Source: Bacteroidales bacterium (GTDB taxonomy: Bacteria > Bacteroidota > Bacteroidia > Bacteroidales > WCHB1-69). Taken from it: a stretch of DNA of 58,905 nucleotides. Positions 45,589 through 55,529 of the stretch are shown in pieces. The stretch covers positions 1 through 58,905 of the forward strand of contig JALNYF010000006.1 of NCBI GenBank assembly GCA_023229985.1. The letters are read 5' to 3'. A program made the position numbers and the translations under genes. Positions within the stretch are counted from its first letter, which is position 1; every line of letters begins with the position of its first letter. The notes beneath the pieces are model-generated. The model did not search any database. It was not told the DNA's origin and saw nothing but the letters and a program-made list of their open reading frames with translations.

Positions 45589-48500
45589 ATGAGAAAAAAT
45601 TACAAACTAATCAACAACATTATGGGATGGCTCATCGGCATTTTTGCCTCTGCCATATACATAATGACGGCAGAACCGACTGCTTCGTGGTGGGATTGTG
45701 GGGAGTATATTTCCACTGCATACAAATTATTAGTGGGTCACCCGCCCGGAGCCCCCACTTTCCAATTGTTGGGACGCGTAGCAAGTATGTTTGCCGGCGG
45801 TGACGTAACTAAAGTTGCATTCTGTATCAACTGCATGTCCGCAATTTGCAGTGGATTAACGATTATGTTTTTGTTCTGGACTATTACCATGTTAGGCAGA
45901 AAATTAGTGGAAAAATCCGGTGAAATGACAACCGGAAAAATGCTTGCCGTATTCGGTTCCGCCTTAGTAGGATCTTTAACATACACATTTACAGACACTT
46001 TCTGGTTCTCAGCAGTAGAAGGTGAAGTTTATGCGATGTCCTCATTTTTTACAGCATTGGTATTCTGGTGCATCTTAAAATGGGACTTTGAATACGACCA
46101 CCCCAAAGCTAACGCCAACCCCAATCGCTGGATCATTCTGATTGCTTACTTGATCGGTCTGTCGGTGGGAGTTCACTTGCTGAACTTGTTGACCATTCCT
46201 GCCGTTGTACTCATCGTCTATTTCAAACTATCGAAAAAAGCTACCGTATGGGGCGTTGTACAAACCATCGCCATCTTATCACTATTTGCTGCCGTCGTTT
46301 TCCCGGTAAAAGGCATGATTGCAATTTGGCTCTTAGTGACTATCCCATTGACGATTGTATGCATCAAGAAAGGGACTTTTTCCTCAAAAGCAGAATGGGG
46401 AATCCTCATTGCCTTAATCGGCTCGTTCCTCTTGTTGGCAGTTATTCTCTTCCTCATTATCCCGGGCATCGTCAGCTGGGCGGGAAAATTTGAGATATTC
46501 TTCGTTAATTCTATCGGACTGCCCTTCAATTCCGGCACTATGATTTTCTTTTTATTCCTTGCCGGATTAGTGACATGGGGATTGTGGTATGGGTATAAAA
46601 AAATGAAACCCAATTTCCTAACTGCAATATTTTCCTTCATTTTCATCTTAATTGGCTACTCCACTTTTTTCATTTTGGTCATTCGTTCCAATGCAGACCC
46701 GACCATTGATGAGAATAATCCCGAAAATGCCGTTTCCCTTTTGTCATATTTGAACCGTGAGCAATACGGCGACTTCCCCGTACTTTATGGCAAGACTTAC
46801 AATTCAAGACCTACCGACTACAAAGATGGAAATCCCACTTACGTTCAAGATGAAAAATCAGGAAAATATATTGTTTGTGATGCCCGCAAAAAAACCATAC
46901 CGATCTATGGCGGCGACCAATCAAGATTTATGCCGAGAATGTATGATTCCGAAAAAAGAGATAATTATATTAAATGGCTCTACGAAAACGAACCTGCGAA
47001 ATTAAATAAGAAAATGAGCAGTTCCAAGCTTCCGGGCTACGAAGAGAATATAGAATTTATGCACACTTACCAATTCTACTACATGTATTTTCGCTATTTT
47101 ATGTGGAATTTCTCAGGCAGACAAAACGATATTCAGGGAAGCGGCGGCGAATTAAATGGCAACTGGATTACCGGCATCTCCTCCTTAGATAAGATTTTCC
47201 TCGGTGAACAAGCTGATATTCCGTCACATCATAATAAGGGAAATAACAAATATTACATGTTACCGCTTATTTTAGGACTTATTGGAGCCTTCTTTTACGC
47301 CCGTCGAGACGGGAAAAACTCATTTATCGTTTTGCTCCTTTTCTTAATGACCGGCTTAGCCATTGCTTTCTATCTGAATATGCCGACTTTCCAACCTCGC
47401 GAACGTGACTACGCATTTGCGGCATCTTTCTATGCTTTTTCCATTTGGATAGGATTCGGGGTGTACGCAATTTATTCTCTTTTTGAAAAAATCAAAAACA
47501 AAACAGTTCAAATTGTCGCTCCGGTTCTCATCACTCTCATCTGCATTGGCTTGGTACCCGGCATTATGGCAAGCGAAAACTGGGACGACCACAACAGAGC
47601 TAATCGTTATACTGCTTTAGCAGCCGCCAAGAATTACTTGGATTCCTGCGCACCGAACGCCATTATCTTCACAATGGGAGATAACGACACCTTCCCATTG
47701 TGGTATGCTCAAGAAGTGGAAGGCTACCGCACCGACGTGCGCGTCTGCAACTTGAGCCTGCTCAGTGCCGGCTGGTACGTAGATCAAATGAAACGAAAAG
47801 CTTATCAATCAGAACCACTCCCCATTTCGATGACATGGGAACAATACAAAGACGGAACGAGAAATGGAGTCATCTTTGCCGATGGAAACGATCAATTTGT
47901 TGACCTTAAAACCGTAATGAAAATCATTAAAAAACCTGAATTTAACGGAGTTTCATTACTAAATTGCAATAGCAATTCCGGTTATAGCGGACAATATGTC
48001 GGACAAGACATTCCTTCCAGTTTCTCCCTCCCCGTTGATAAACAAAAAGTATTGTCAACGCACACCGTTGGGGCAAAAGATGCCGATAAGATTGTGGACA
48101 GAATTGAATGGAACACCAAAGACTTCTTCGTTCCACGCTCATTCTTAATCATGATGGACATCTTGGCAAACAATAACTGGGAACGCCCCATTTACTTCGC
48201 TTCAACGATGGGACCTGACGGCTACTTCGGGTTAGAAGAGTATTTCCAATTAGAAGGATTAGCCTATCGCTTGATACCTATCAAAACTCAAGGAGCTCGC
48301 GGAAGAATTGATTCCGACATCTTATATCATAATGTGATGGAAGTATTTGACGACCACACACGTATCGATAAAGTCAATCAACCCAACGCCACTCCAAAAG
48401 CACCCTATCCTTATGCTTGGGGCGGAATTAACGATCCTCGCGTGTACAACTCTGAAGATAATCTCCGTACCTGTCTCTTTATCAATACGATACATTATCA

Positions 48501-49179
48501 GTTGGCAGAACAGCTTTTTAGAGAAAATAAACTCGATAGCGCACAAAAAGTAATCGAACATTTTGAAAAAATCCTTCCTGATGAACTGATTCCTTCCAAA
48601 TTGAACAGTATGCCCGGGTTTACCAATTACAAAATACAAATGATCAACATTTATGACAGAATAAACCCGCAAAAAGCAAAAGTTCTTCGTGACAAGATGC
48701 TGAAACATATTCAAAACGAACTTCAATTTTTTGAACAAACCGACCAGAAAACTAGACAAATTCATTACGCCGAAATTGAAGACATCTTCTTTGAATATCT
48801 GCCTGCACTCACCACCTACAACAAGAATCTCCCCAAATTGGAACTGAAAGCCGCCGGAACCATCCTCCTGACCAACAGCGAAAGCAAATTAGAAAAATCC
48901 TCCAACGAATTGAAGGAATTAATGATGTATCGCTCACAAATACAGCAACAACAAGCTGAACCCGGTCAAGAACAGATGGTTTATAACGAAATGATGAAAA
49001 ACGAAAATATGATTCAAACAAAGATTCGAGACATCTATCAAACTATTTCGCTTATGCAGACAGATGCCGACATCTTTAAATTATCCGGAAATAATCAACT
49101 TGCGACCAAAGCAATTGAATTATTCGAAAAATATCGAAAAGAAATCGCCCCCTATATCAGTCCGGACGCTTTTCAATAA
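45589..49179 (+). CDS. DUF2723/TMEM260-family membrane protein
   Basis: 1196 residues. The N-terminal ~680 residues are polytopic, with the family signature SWWDCGEYISTAYKLLVGHP and PPGAPTFQLLGRVA; acidic residues in WWDCGEY are characteristic of GT-C glycosyltransferases, and human TMEM260 is a protein O-mannosyltransferase (established), so protein glycosylation at the envelope is a reasonable inference. A soluble periplasmic region follows (FTMGDNDTFPLWYAQEVEGY, YRTDVRVCNLSLL) and a helical, TPR-like C-terminus (~960-1196). It has a promoter, a leader inverted repeat and a strong terminator: a single-gene unit. Confidence 0.92.
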   Translation: MRKNYKLINNIMGWLIGIFASAIYIMTAEPTASWWDCGEYISTAYKLLVGHPPGAPTFQLLGRVASMFAGGDVTKVAFCINCMSAICSGLTIMFLFWTITMLGRKLVEKSGEMTTGKMLAVFGSALVGSLTYTFTDTFWFSAVEGEVYAMSSFFTALVFWCILKWDFEYDHPKANANPNRWIILIAYLIGLSVGVHLLNLLTIPAVVLIVYFKLSKKATVWGVVQTIAILSLFAAVVFPVKGMIAIWLLVTIPLTIVCIKKGTFSSKAEWGILIALIGSFLLLAVILFLIIPGIVSWAGKFEIFFVNSIGLPFNSGTMIFFLFLAGLVTWGLWYGYKKMKPNFLTAIFSFIFILIGYSTFFILVIRSNADPTIDENNPENAVSLLSYLNREQYGDFPVLYGKTYNSRPTDYKDGNPTYVQDEKSGKYIVCDARKKTIPIYGGDQSRFMPRMYDSEKRDNYIKWLYENEPAKLNKKMSSSKLPGYEENIEFMHTYQFYYMYFRYFMWNFSGRQNDIQGSGGELNGNWITGISSLDKIFLGEQADIPSHHNKGNNKYYMLPLILGLIGAFFYARRDGKNSFIVLLLFLMTGLAIAFYLNMPTFQPRERDYAFAASFYAFSIWIGFGVYAIYSLFEKIKNKTVQIVAPVLITLICIGLVPGIMASENWDDHNRANRYTALAAAKNYLDSCAPNAIIFTMGDNDTFPLWYAQEVEGYRTDVRVCNLSLLSAGWYVDQMKRKAYQSEPLPISMTWEQYKDGTRNGVIFADGNDQFVDLKTVMKIIKKPEFNGVSLLNCNSNSGYSGQYVGQDIPSSFSLPVDKQKVLSTHTVGAKDADKIVDRIEWNTKDFFVPRSFLIMMDILANNNWERPIYFASTMGPDGYFGLEEYFQLEGLAYRLIPIKTQGARGRIDSDILYHNVMEVFDDHTRIDKVNQPNATPKAPYPYAWGGINDPRVYNSEDNLRTCLFINTIHYQLAEQLFRENKLDSAQKVIEHFEKILPDELIPSKLNSMPGFTNYKIQMINIYDRINPQKAKVLRDKMLKHIQNELQFFEQTDQKTRQIHYAEIEDIFFEYLPALTTYNKNLPKLELKAAGTILLTNSESKLEKSSNELKELMMYRSQIQQQQAEPGQEQMVYNEMMKNENMIQTKIRDIYQTISLMQTDADIFKLSGNNQLATKAIELFEKYRKEIAPYISPDAFQ

Positions 49180-49198
49180 AGAATTATTAGCCTATCTT

Positions 49199-49233
49199 AA
49201 AGCGCAGTAAGTTATTTACTGCGCTTTTTTTTT
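49199..49233 (+). terminator. Terminator of the DUF2723 gene
   Basis: A perfect 12-bp stem AAAGCGCAGTAA/TTACTGCGCTTT with loop GTTAT, followed by T's to 49233, 20 bases after the stop. The stretch 49234-49480 shows no gene. Confidence 0.93.
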
Positions 49234-49480
49234 ATAAAAATCTACAAAAAAACAAAAAAACATCTATCCCACCGTACAAGATGAAAAAACATCATAATAA
49301 TTACAATTCGTTCATATACAATATGATATGAATAGATTTGAAAGCAAAAAAGTCGATCATCGCGCCATGTCGCACTTTCAGGAACGCAAAATGTCGAAGC
49401 CAATATTGAAACTATCTCAATCAGTGGAAAATAAAGAAAAAAAAATTGACTTTTTTTAACATTATAAGCAAAAAGTAATG

Positions 49481-49488
49481 TATATTTG
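49481..49488 (+). promoter_or_regulatory. -7 element of the M4 protease gene
   Basis: TATATTTG (TAnnTTTG), 25 bases before the ATG. Confidence 0.6.
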
Positions 49489-49513
49489 CACACCCACTTA
49501 ATAAAACCAAAAA

Positions 49514-52500
49514 ATGAAAAAAATCACCCTTGTTTTAATCGCCATCATCATCGGATTGAATGGATTTGCGCAGCAATCAAGCTTTTCCGAAGAAAACATC
49601 CCCAACGAATTACAAAAAATAGCAACTTTCAAAAACAAAGGAAAAATCATCCAATTGAAGGAAAATTACCAAATTCCTGCGAATGTATTTTTTGAAAAAT
49701 ACTATTCATTCTTTGGATTAAAGTCTGCTGAGGAAATGGTGCTAAAAGAAGAAATCACCCATTTTAATGGCAATAAGAGTTACCGTTTCGGGCAAGAATG
49801 CAATGGAGTTCCCATAGCCGGCGCCACCATCATCTTGCACGAAAAAAACGGAGTAGTAAAATATCTTAACGGTTTGTTTATTAGCAACTTATCACTACCT
49901 ACAACCCCGCTTTTCACTTCAGAAGCAGCCGTTGCTCTGGCTCTTGAAACTGTACCGGCAACCACTTACGCTTGGCAGATTTCAGAATTGGAACAAGACT
50001 TAAAAAATACTACAAAAGATGTCAACGCCACCTACTACCCCACTCCAAAATTACTCTTTTTTGACCAAAATTACTCCAATAATGCCAAGAACTACCGCTT
50101 AACCTACGAAATCGAAGTTTTCTCCATCGAACCTCTTAATCGTCAAATACTTTATATTGACGCACTTACAGGTGAAATTGTAAAAAATATAAAAAAAAAC
50201 CAAAACGCTAATGTAGAAGTTCAAGCCAAAACACGCTACAACGGCATACAAACCATTACGGTTGATTCAGTATCCCCCACTCAATTTGTGTTAAGAGAAA
50301 ATTCGCGCGGCACCGGTAACGGAATTCTGACCCGCTCCCTCAATAATGCCGGTTCATTATACGAAACGCCCATTGACGAAGCGGTTGATGTTGTTGAAAG
50401 TGATAATTTCTTTGACACGGACAGTGTTGCCAATAACGCCCACTTCGGCGCAGAAAAAACTTACGACTATTTCTTCGAAAAATTTGGACGAAACAGCATT
50501 GACGGCGAAGGACAACAATTGGTAAGTTACGTTCACTTGGGACAAAATGTGGAAAACGCGATGTGGAGTCAGAATGCCATGTTCTACGGAGACGGTGCCA
50601 ACGGATATCCGTTCACTTTCCTTTCCGTTTGCGGTCACGAAATTACTCACGGTCTGACCGAAAATACTGCCAACTTAGTCTATGAATACGAGTCGGGTGC
50701 ACTCAATGAATCGTTTAGCGACATTTTCGGTGCCATGATTGCCTACTATGGCAGCGATACATTGAAATGGACCATTGGAGACGAAATCAATCAGCCCTTC
50801 CGCGATATGTCAAACCCAAATGCTTACCAAAACCCCGATACCTACTTGGGAACATATTGGATAACCGGACCTGACGACAACGGCGGTGTTCATTACAACA
50901 GCGGCGTTGCCAATTATTGGTTCTATCTACTCTGCGAAGGCGGACAAGGAGTGAACGACATCGGCAATTCCTACAACGTGATACCCATTGGTACAGAAAA
51001 AGCCGAAACGATCGCTTTTACGCTGCTTACAACCCAATTGGTAGAAACATCTGATTATCAAGATACGTACGAACTTTCCCTGATAGTTGCAGAAGATTTA
51101 TACGGTGAATGTTCACCAGAAGTCATTTCCATAGCAGAAGCATGGTACGCAGTAGGAATCGGCTACCGTTTTTCGGACACCAATATATACGTCACCGACA
51201 TCTTGTCACCCGCTACGGATTGCGCTCTTTCCAACGCAGAAGAAGTACATCTGGAATTTACGTATAACAGCTGCGACATGCCGCTGGCCGCCGGTACAGA
51301 AATCTTCATCAAAGCAATATTAGACCAAACTACCGAAATTTATGATACCATTACCTTGGTAAATGATGTACAACCGGCTGAAACTGTTGAACTTACTCTA
51401 TCAACCCCCATCGATGTTTCTGCTATAGGCCCACACAGATTAGATGCTTTTATCAAGACCAATCTTACCAATGACTATACGGACAGCCTATTAAATTATC
51501 AATTCAATAACTTGCTGCAACAAAATGAAGACGTGAAATTGATAGCCATTACTTCCCCTGAATCATCGTGTCATTTAGACGACCACACTGCCATTACTGC
51601 TTCTTTTACTTTTGATATTTGCGACAGTATTGAAGCCGGCACACCCATCCCGTTAGCCTATCTGTTTATTGGCAGCACCGATACGGTAAGAGAAAATTTT
51701 ATCCTGCCCACAACCGTAAGAAGTGGCGATGTTTTGAGTTACACGTTTCAGCAAACTGGCGATTTTACGCAAAGAGCGAGAAACATGGTTCGGGTAATTG
51801 CCGAAAACCCGGGCGACCCCAACAGTAGTAACAACACTGCAACCAAAGTCATTATTCGCCCCACATTCCTGAACACCGTATCACAGTTTACATTCAACGA
51901 AAGCGATGCTACCAATTATTATTACTTGGAAAGTGAAGATTATGCCACTATTACCGTCGGGGCCCTGAGTGGTTATCCCAATGGTAAATTATTGAAAATG
52001 AGTGGTGGAAATGCAATGGAATATTATTCTGAAATCGAGTTCCCGCAGAACGACGACCTCTGGAGCGTGAATGATAAGATGAATGCGCGTGCCACTTTCT
52101 GCGCTGACGCTACCGACTATGCACAACTTGCCGTACAATTTGACCTCAAACAAACCTCCGGAAAAGAGACCTACGAACAACTGCTTGGCGGTGATGCTCC
52201 TATCGGCTATGACTTCTTAAATACCAGCATGATGCGCGTTCTCGTAGATGGGACCCCCGTCGGGAATACCTTTACTCCCGCTACCGCCGGTGACGACCCC
52301 TTCACTACCCGCGCCGTCAACCTTTGCGATTACATCGGAGCTATCCACAGCATCACTTTTGAATCCAAATGCATGGCAGGCGACTTGTACATGTACGTTT
52401 TAGACCACGTTTACATTGACAATATCGCTATCTTAGAAACCGATCATATCGACCTCTACAACGACCCAACCATCACATTGTCAGTGTACCCTAATCCCAC

Positions 52501-52714
52501 CACCTCAACACTTACCGTAGAACTATCTGATAACGAAACCTCGCGCCCCATTGAATACCTTCTTTTTGACATCTATGGCAAAGAGATAATGAAAGGAATG
52601 ATGAATGATGGACAAAACACCATCAATATCAGCAACTTATCAAACGGGATCTATTTATTGAAAGTTGTTTCAGATCGCAGCTTGATTGGAACCGGCAAAA
52701 TCATCAAAGAATAA
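49514..52714 (+). CDS. T9SS-secreted M4 (thermolysin-like) metalloprotease
   Basis: 1066 residues. Signal peptide (~1-19, GLNGFAQQ), a propeptide with the FTP pattern (~60-215, LKEEITHFNGNKSYRFGQEC), an M4 catalytic domain (~270-560) with zinc-binding HEITH (375-379), Glu399 in ALNESFSD and the catalytic His in GGVHYNSGV, then beta-sandwich domains (~560-980) and a T9SS C-terminal domain (LSVYPNPTTSTLTVELSDNE ... GTGKIIKE). All catalytic residues are present, so an active secreted endopeptidase is expected. Probably for peptide nutrition, consistent with amino-acid fermentation. The lipid acyltransferase gene follows 9 bases later. Confidence 0.96.
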   Translation: MKKITLVLIAIIIGLNGFAQQSSFSEENIPNELQKIATFKNKGKIIQLKENYQIPANVFFEKYYSFFGLKSAEEMVLKEEITHFNGNKSYRFGQECNGVPIAGATIILHEKNGVVKYLNGLFISNLSLPTTPLFTSEAAVALALETVPATTYAWQISELEQDLKNTTKDVNATYYPTPKLLFFDQNYSNNAKNYRLTYEIEVFSIEPLNRQILYIDALTGEIVKNIKKNQNANVEVQAKTRYNGIQTITVDSVSPTQFVLRENSRGTGNGILTRSLNNAGSLYETPIDEAVDVVESDNFFDTDSVANNAHFGAEKTYDYFFEKFGRNSIDGEGQQLVSYVHLGQNVENAMWSQNAMFYGDGANGYPFTFLSVCGHEITHGLTENTANLVYEYESGALNESFSDIFGAMIAYYGSDTLKWTIGDEINQPFRDMSNPNAYQNPDTYLGTYWITGPDDNGGVHYNSGVANYWFYLLCEGGQGVNDIGNSYNVIPIGTEKAETIAFTLLTTQLVETSDYQDTYELSLIVAEDLYGECSPEVISIAEAWYAVGIGYRFSDTNIYVTDILSPATDCALSNAEEVHLEFTYNSCDMPLAAGTEIFIKAILDQTTEIYDTITLVNDVQPAETVELTLSTPIDVSAIGPHRLDAFIKTNLTNDYTDSLLNYQFNNLLQQNEDVKLIAITSPESSCHLDDHTAITASFTFDICDSIEAGTPIPLAYLFIGSTDTVRENFILPTTVRSGDVLSYTFQQTGDFTQRARNMVRVIAENPGDPNSSNNTATKVIIRPTFLNTVSQFTFNESDATNYYYLESEDYATITVGALSGYPNGKLLKMSGGNAMEYYSEIEFPQNDDLWSVNDKMNARATFCADATDYAQLAVQFDLKQTSGKETYEQLLGGDAPIGYDFLNTSMMRVLVDGTPVGNTFTPATAGDDPFTTRAVNLCDYIGAIHSITFESKCMAGDLYMYVLDHVYIDNIAILETDHIDLYNDPTITLSVYPNPTTSTLTVELSDNETSRPIEYLLFDIYGKEIMKGMMNDGQNTINISNLSNGIYLLKVVSDRSLIGTGKIIKE

Positions 52715-52723
52715 TTGTAAAAG

Positions 52724-53539
52724 ATGTATATCGATACCGCCAAAATCGTAAAAAATAAAAATCCGAAAATCTACAAACGGATACCGAAATTTTTATTTCG
52801 CTGGTTGGCGCGCATCATACATCAAGATGAAATAAACGATTTTCTATCCAAACATGGCAACGAAGATCCCATTCCGTTTGCCGATTCCACGATGGATCTG
52901 TTTGACGCAAAACTTCAGGTTATCAACGAGGAAAACATTCCAAAAACCGGACGATATATTGTCGTTTCCAACCACCCGTTAGGCGGTTTGGACGGCGTGG
53001 GCTTTATCAGCTTAATGGGGAAATATCGCTCGGACATCAAGTTCCCTGTCAATGACTTACTTATGAATTTAACGCCCATGCATGGGGTTTTCATTCCCAT
53101 CAACAAGCATGGCAAACAAAATACGAATGCCATTCGCGACCTCAACGCCACTTTTGCCTCGGATGATTTGATATTGTACTTCCCCGCCGGCTTGTGTTCT
53201 CGAAAACAAAAAGGCAAAATTTGCGACTTGGAATGGAAACAAACCATTATTTCAAAAGCCAAAGAATACGAAAGAGACATTATCCCCGCATATTTCGACG
53301 GAAAAAACAGCAATCGCTTTTACAGAATTGCGAATATCAGAAAGTTTTTAGGCATTAAATTTAATATTGAAATGTTGCTTCTCCCCGATGAGATGTTCCG
53401 CCAAAAAGAAAAAATATTATCTATAACATTCGGGAAACCAATATCTTATAAAACATTTAACACAGAAAAGACAAATAAAGAATGGGCTGCTTGGCTCAAA
53501 GAACAAACGTACGCTTTACAACTCGATAAAAATAACTAA
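52724..53539 (+). CDS. glsA: PlsC-like O-acyltransferase (GlsA-like)
   Basis: 271 residues. An acyltransferase core with SNHPLGGLDGVGFISLMGKY (the NHxxxxxD variant seen in this group), DLLMNLTPMHGVFIPINKHG and YFPAGLCSRKQKGKICDLEW. In Bacteroides, GlsA (O-acyltransferase) and GlsB (N-acyltransferase) together make glycine and related amino-acid lipids. Here the two genes are adjacent, 2 bases apart, in the order O- then N-acyltransferase, supporting the pair. The symbol is inferred from context and family. Confidence 0.8.
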   Translation: MYIDTAKIVKNKNPKIYKRIPKFLFRWLARIIHQDEINDFLSKHGNEDPIPFADSTMDLFDAKLQVINEENIPKTGRYIVVSNHPLGGLDGVGFISLMGKYRSDIKFPVNDLLMNLTPMHGVFIPINKHGKQNTNAIRDLNATFASDDLILYFPAGLCSRKQKGKICDLEWKQTIISKAKEYERDIIPAYFDGKNSNRFYRIANIRKFLGIKFNIEMLLLPDEMFRQKEKILSITFGKPISYKTFNTEKTNKEWAAWLKEQTYALQLDKNN

Positions 53540-53541
53540 AA

Positions 53542-54474
53542 ATGGAAAATATTATTGACCCTATTTCCAAAGACTTGCTTATATCTGAACTCACAGAGGA
53601 AAGATTTGTGAGAAAAACCAATGCCATTAATAATGACATTTACATCATTGACGCGAACAATGCCCCCAATGTTATGCAAGAAATCGGCAGACTACGCGAA
53701 TACACCTTTCGCGCAGCCGGCGGTGGTACCGGAAAATCTACCGATATTGACGAATTCGACCTGGGAGAAACTCCTTTTCAACAATTGATCGTTTGGAATG
53801 ACGAAGATAAAGAGATTGTCAGTGCTTACCGCTTTATTTTAGGAAAAGATGTTGCCTTGGACGAAAAAGGTTATCCTCATACTCCCTCTTCCAAGTTATT
53901 TAAGTTTTCCAATCGATTTATACAAAATGAATGGCAAACCACCATTGAATTAGGACGTAGCTTCGTACAACCTAAATATCAAGCTACTAACGATATGCGA
54001 TTAGGACTTTTCTCTTTGGATAATTTGTGGGACGGACTCGGGACGCTGATTGTAGATTACCCCGATATGCAATATTTTTTCGGAAAAATGACCATGTACA
54101 ACAGCTATAACCGCGTGGCTCGCAATTGGATACTCAACTTTTTAAACAAATATTATAAAGGAAATCCCAAATTGATGACCCCCTATCACCCTACTCAAAA
54201 AGTATCCGGCAACAAAGCCTTTAAATCACTGTTTACGGGGGGCTCTTTTGCTGAGGATTTCAAGATATTAAATAAAAATATTCGCGATATAAAGACTACC
54301 ATTCCACCACTCATCAAAGCCTATATGACTTTGTCCGCCACAATGCAGTATTTCGGAGCATCTGCCAACGAAGAGTTCGGCGAAGTGGAAGAAATTGCTA
54401 TTCTGCTGAAAATCCAAGACATGTATGAAAAGAAAATCAGCAGACACGTCAAATCTTATCACAAACGCAAATGA
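53542..54474 (+). CDS. glsB: Acyltransferase, GlsB/OlsB hemolysin-like GNAT type
   Basis: 310 residues, GNAT-fold N-acyltransferase of the OlsB/GlsB group, which attaches a beta-hydroxy-acyl chain to the amino group of glycine (or ornithine) as the first step of aminolipid synthesis. Features: MQEIGRLREYTFRAAGGGTG, then EFDLGETPFQQLIVWNDEDK, ELGRSFVQPKYQ and a C-terminal helical part. Adjacent to the O-acyltransferase gene and overlapping engB by 4 bases (ATGA), so translation is coupled. Confidence 0.82.
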   Translation: MENIIDPISKDLLISELTEERFVRKTNAINNDIYIIDANNAPNVMQEIGRLREYTFRAAGGGTGKSTDIDEFDLGETPFQQLIVWNDEDKEIVSAYRFILGKDVALDEKGYPHTPSSKLFKFSNRFIQNEWQTTIELGRSFVQPKYQATNDMRLGLFSLDNLWDGLGTLIVDYPDMQYFFGKMTMYNSYNRVARNWILNFLNKYYKGNPKLMTPYHPTQKVSGNKAFKSLFTGGSFAEDFKILNKNIRDIKTTIPPLIKAYMTLSATMQYFGASANEEFGEVEEIAILLKIQDMYEKKISRHVKSYHKRK

Positions 54475-55085
54475 AAATCAAACAAGTCAAGTTTTTGCAA
54501 TGTGTAGTCGATTGGACAAAATGCCCTACCGGGGCACTCCCCGAATATGCCTTTATCGGACGCTCCAACGTGGGGAAATCCTCACTGATCAATATGCTGG
54601 CCAACAATTCTTCATTAGCCAAAATATCTGGGAAACCGGGCAAAACTCAAACTATCAACCACTTCTTAGTCGATAACAATTGGTATTTGGTCGATTTGCC
54701 GGGTTATGGATACGCAAGTATCGCCAAATCAACCCGCGAAAAATGGATTTCCATGATAGACGAATACTTCACCAATCGTCCCAACTTGCAACTCGTTTTT
54801 GTGCTGATAGATTCCCGTCTTTCGCCACAAACCATCGATATCGATTTCATCAATAAATTAGGAAGTAACGGAATTCCTTTCTCAATTATTTTTACGAAAA
54901 CAGACAAAATATCTGCCAAACAAACTGAAGAAAACAGGACCCTTTTTTGCAATAAATTGCTGGAAACGTGGGAAGAATTACCCCCACTTTTTATTTCATC
55001 TGCCATAAACGGAAAAGGGAGAGAAGAAATTTGTGAATATATTGACCAAATCAATCAAGTTTATTATCAAGAACATACAATATAA
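54471..55085 (+). CDS. engB: Ribosome biogenesis GTP-binding protein EngB (YihA/YsxC)
   Basis: 204 residues. GTPase needed for 50S assembly. G1 motif GRSNVGKS (30-37), G3 DLPGYG, G4 TKTDK and G5-like SSAINGKG are all in place, with the conserved PEYAFIGRSNVGKSSLINML stretch and KPGKTQTINHFLV. Start ATG 54471 overlaps the glsB stop. Co-transcribed with the lipid genes and, 2 bases on, the META lipoprotein. Confidence 0.97.
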   Translation: MKIKQVKFLQCVVDWTKCPTGALPEYAFIGRSNVGKSSLINMLANNSSLAKISGKPGKTQTINHFLVDNNWYLVDLPGYGYASIAKSTREKWISMIDEYFTNRPNLQLVFVLIDSRLSPQTIDIDFINKLGSNGIPFSIIFTKTDKISAKQTEENRTLFCNKLLETWEELPPLFISSAINGKGREEICEYIDQINQVYYQEHTI

Positions 55086-55087
55086 AT

Positions 55088-55528
55088 ATGAAGAAAATTA
55101 TCTTTATTGCATTAGCATTCATGGTGGGCATTACTGCTTGTCAAACCGAGAAAAAAGTCACGCAAGATACGTCCAACGCTGACGCGCCCTTGCAAGGGAC
55201 AAGATGGGAATTAACCAATATTAATTGTGCTCCTATCGACAAATCACCGGAAGTTCCTTTTATTATTTTCAACAACGATGGCGGATTTAGCGGAAACTTA
55301 GGGTGTAACAGCTTCTTTGGCACCTATTTCGCCGACAGTAAAAAAATTGAAATTAAGTATAGCGGTTCAACAAAGAAACTCTGCTCTGAAATGACCTTAG
55401 AGAAAGAGTTTAGTAAAGCTCTAAAAAATGACATCAACAACTACATCATTGTCGAAAAGATTTTAATCATTAAAAATAAAGAACAAGAAGTTTTACGTTT
55501 TAAAGCAACCCCCAATATTTCGGAATAG
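55088..55528 (+). CDS. META-domain lipoprotein (HslJ-like)
   Basis: 146 residues. Signal peptide with lipobox GITAC (Cys18). META domain: LQGTRWELTNINCAPIDKSP, FNNDGGFSGNLGCNSFFGTY and TKKLCSEMTLEKEFSKAL. META/HslJ proteins are small envelope lipoproteins of unclear function. It lies between engB and nadC with 1-2 base gaps, so it is part of the same operon. Confidence 0.9.
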   Translation: MKKIIFIALAFMVGITACQTEKKVTQDTSNADAPLQGTRWELTNINCAPIDKSPEVPFIIFNNDGGFSGNLGCNSFFGTYFADSKKIEIKYSGSTKKLCSEMTLEKEFSKALKNDINNYIIVEKILIIKNKEQEVLRFKATPNISE

Positions 55529-55529
55529 T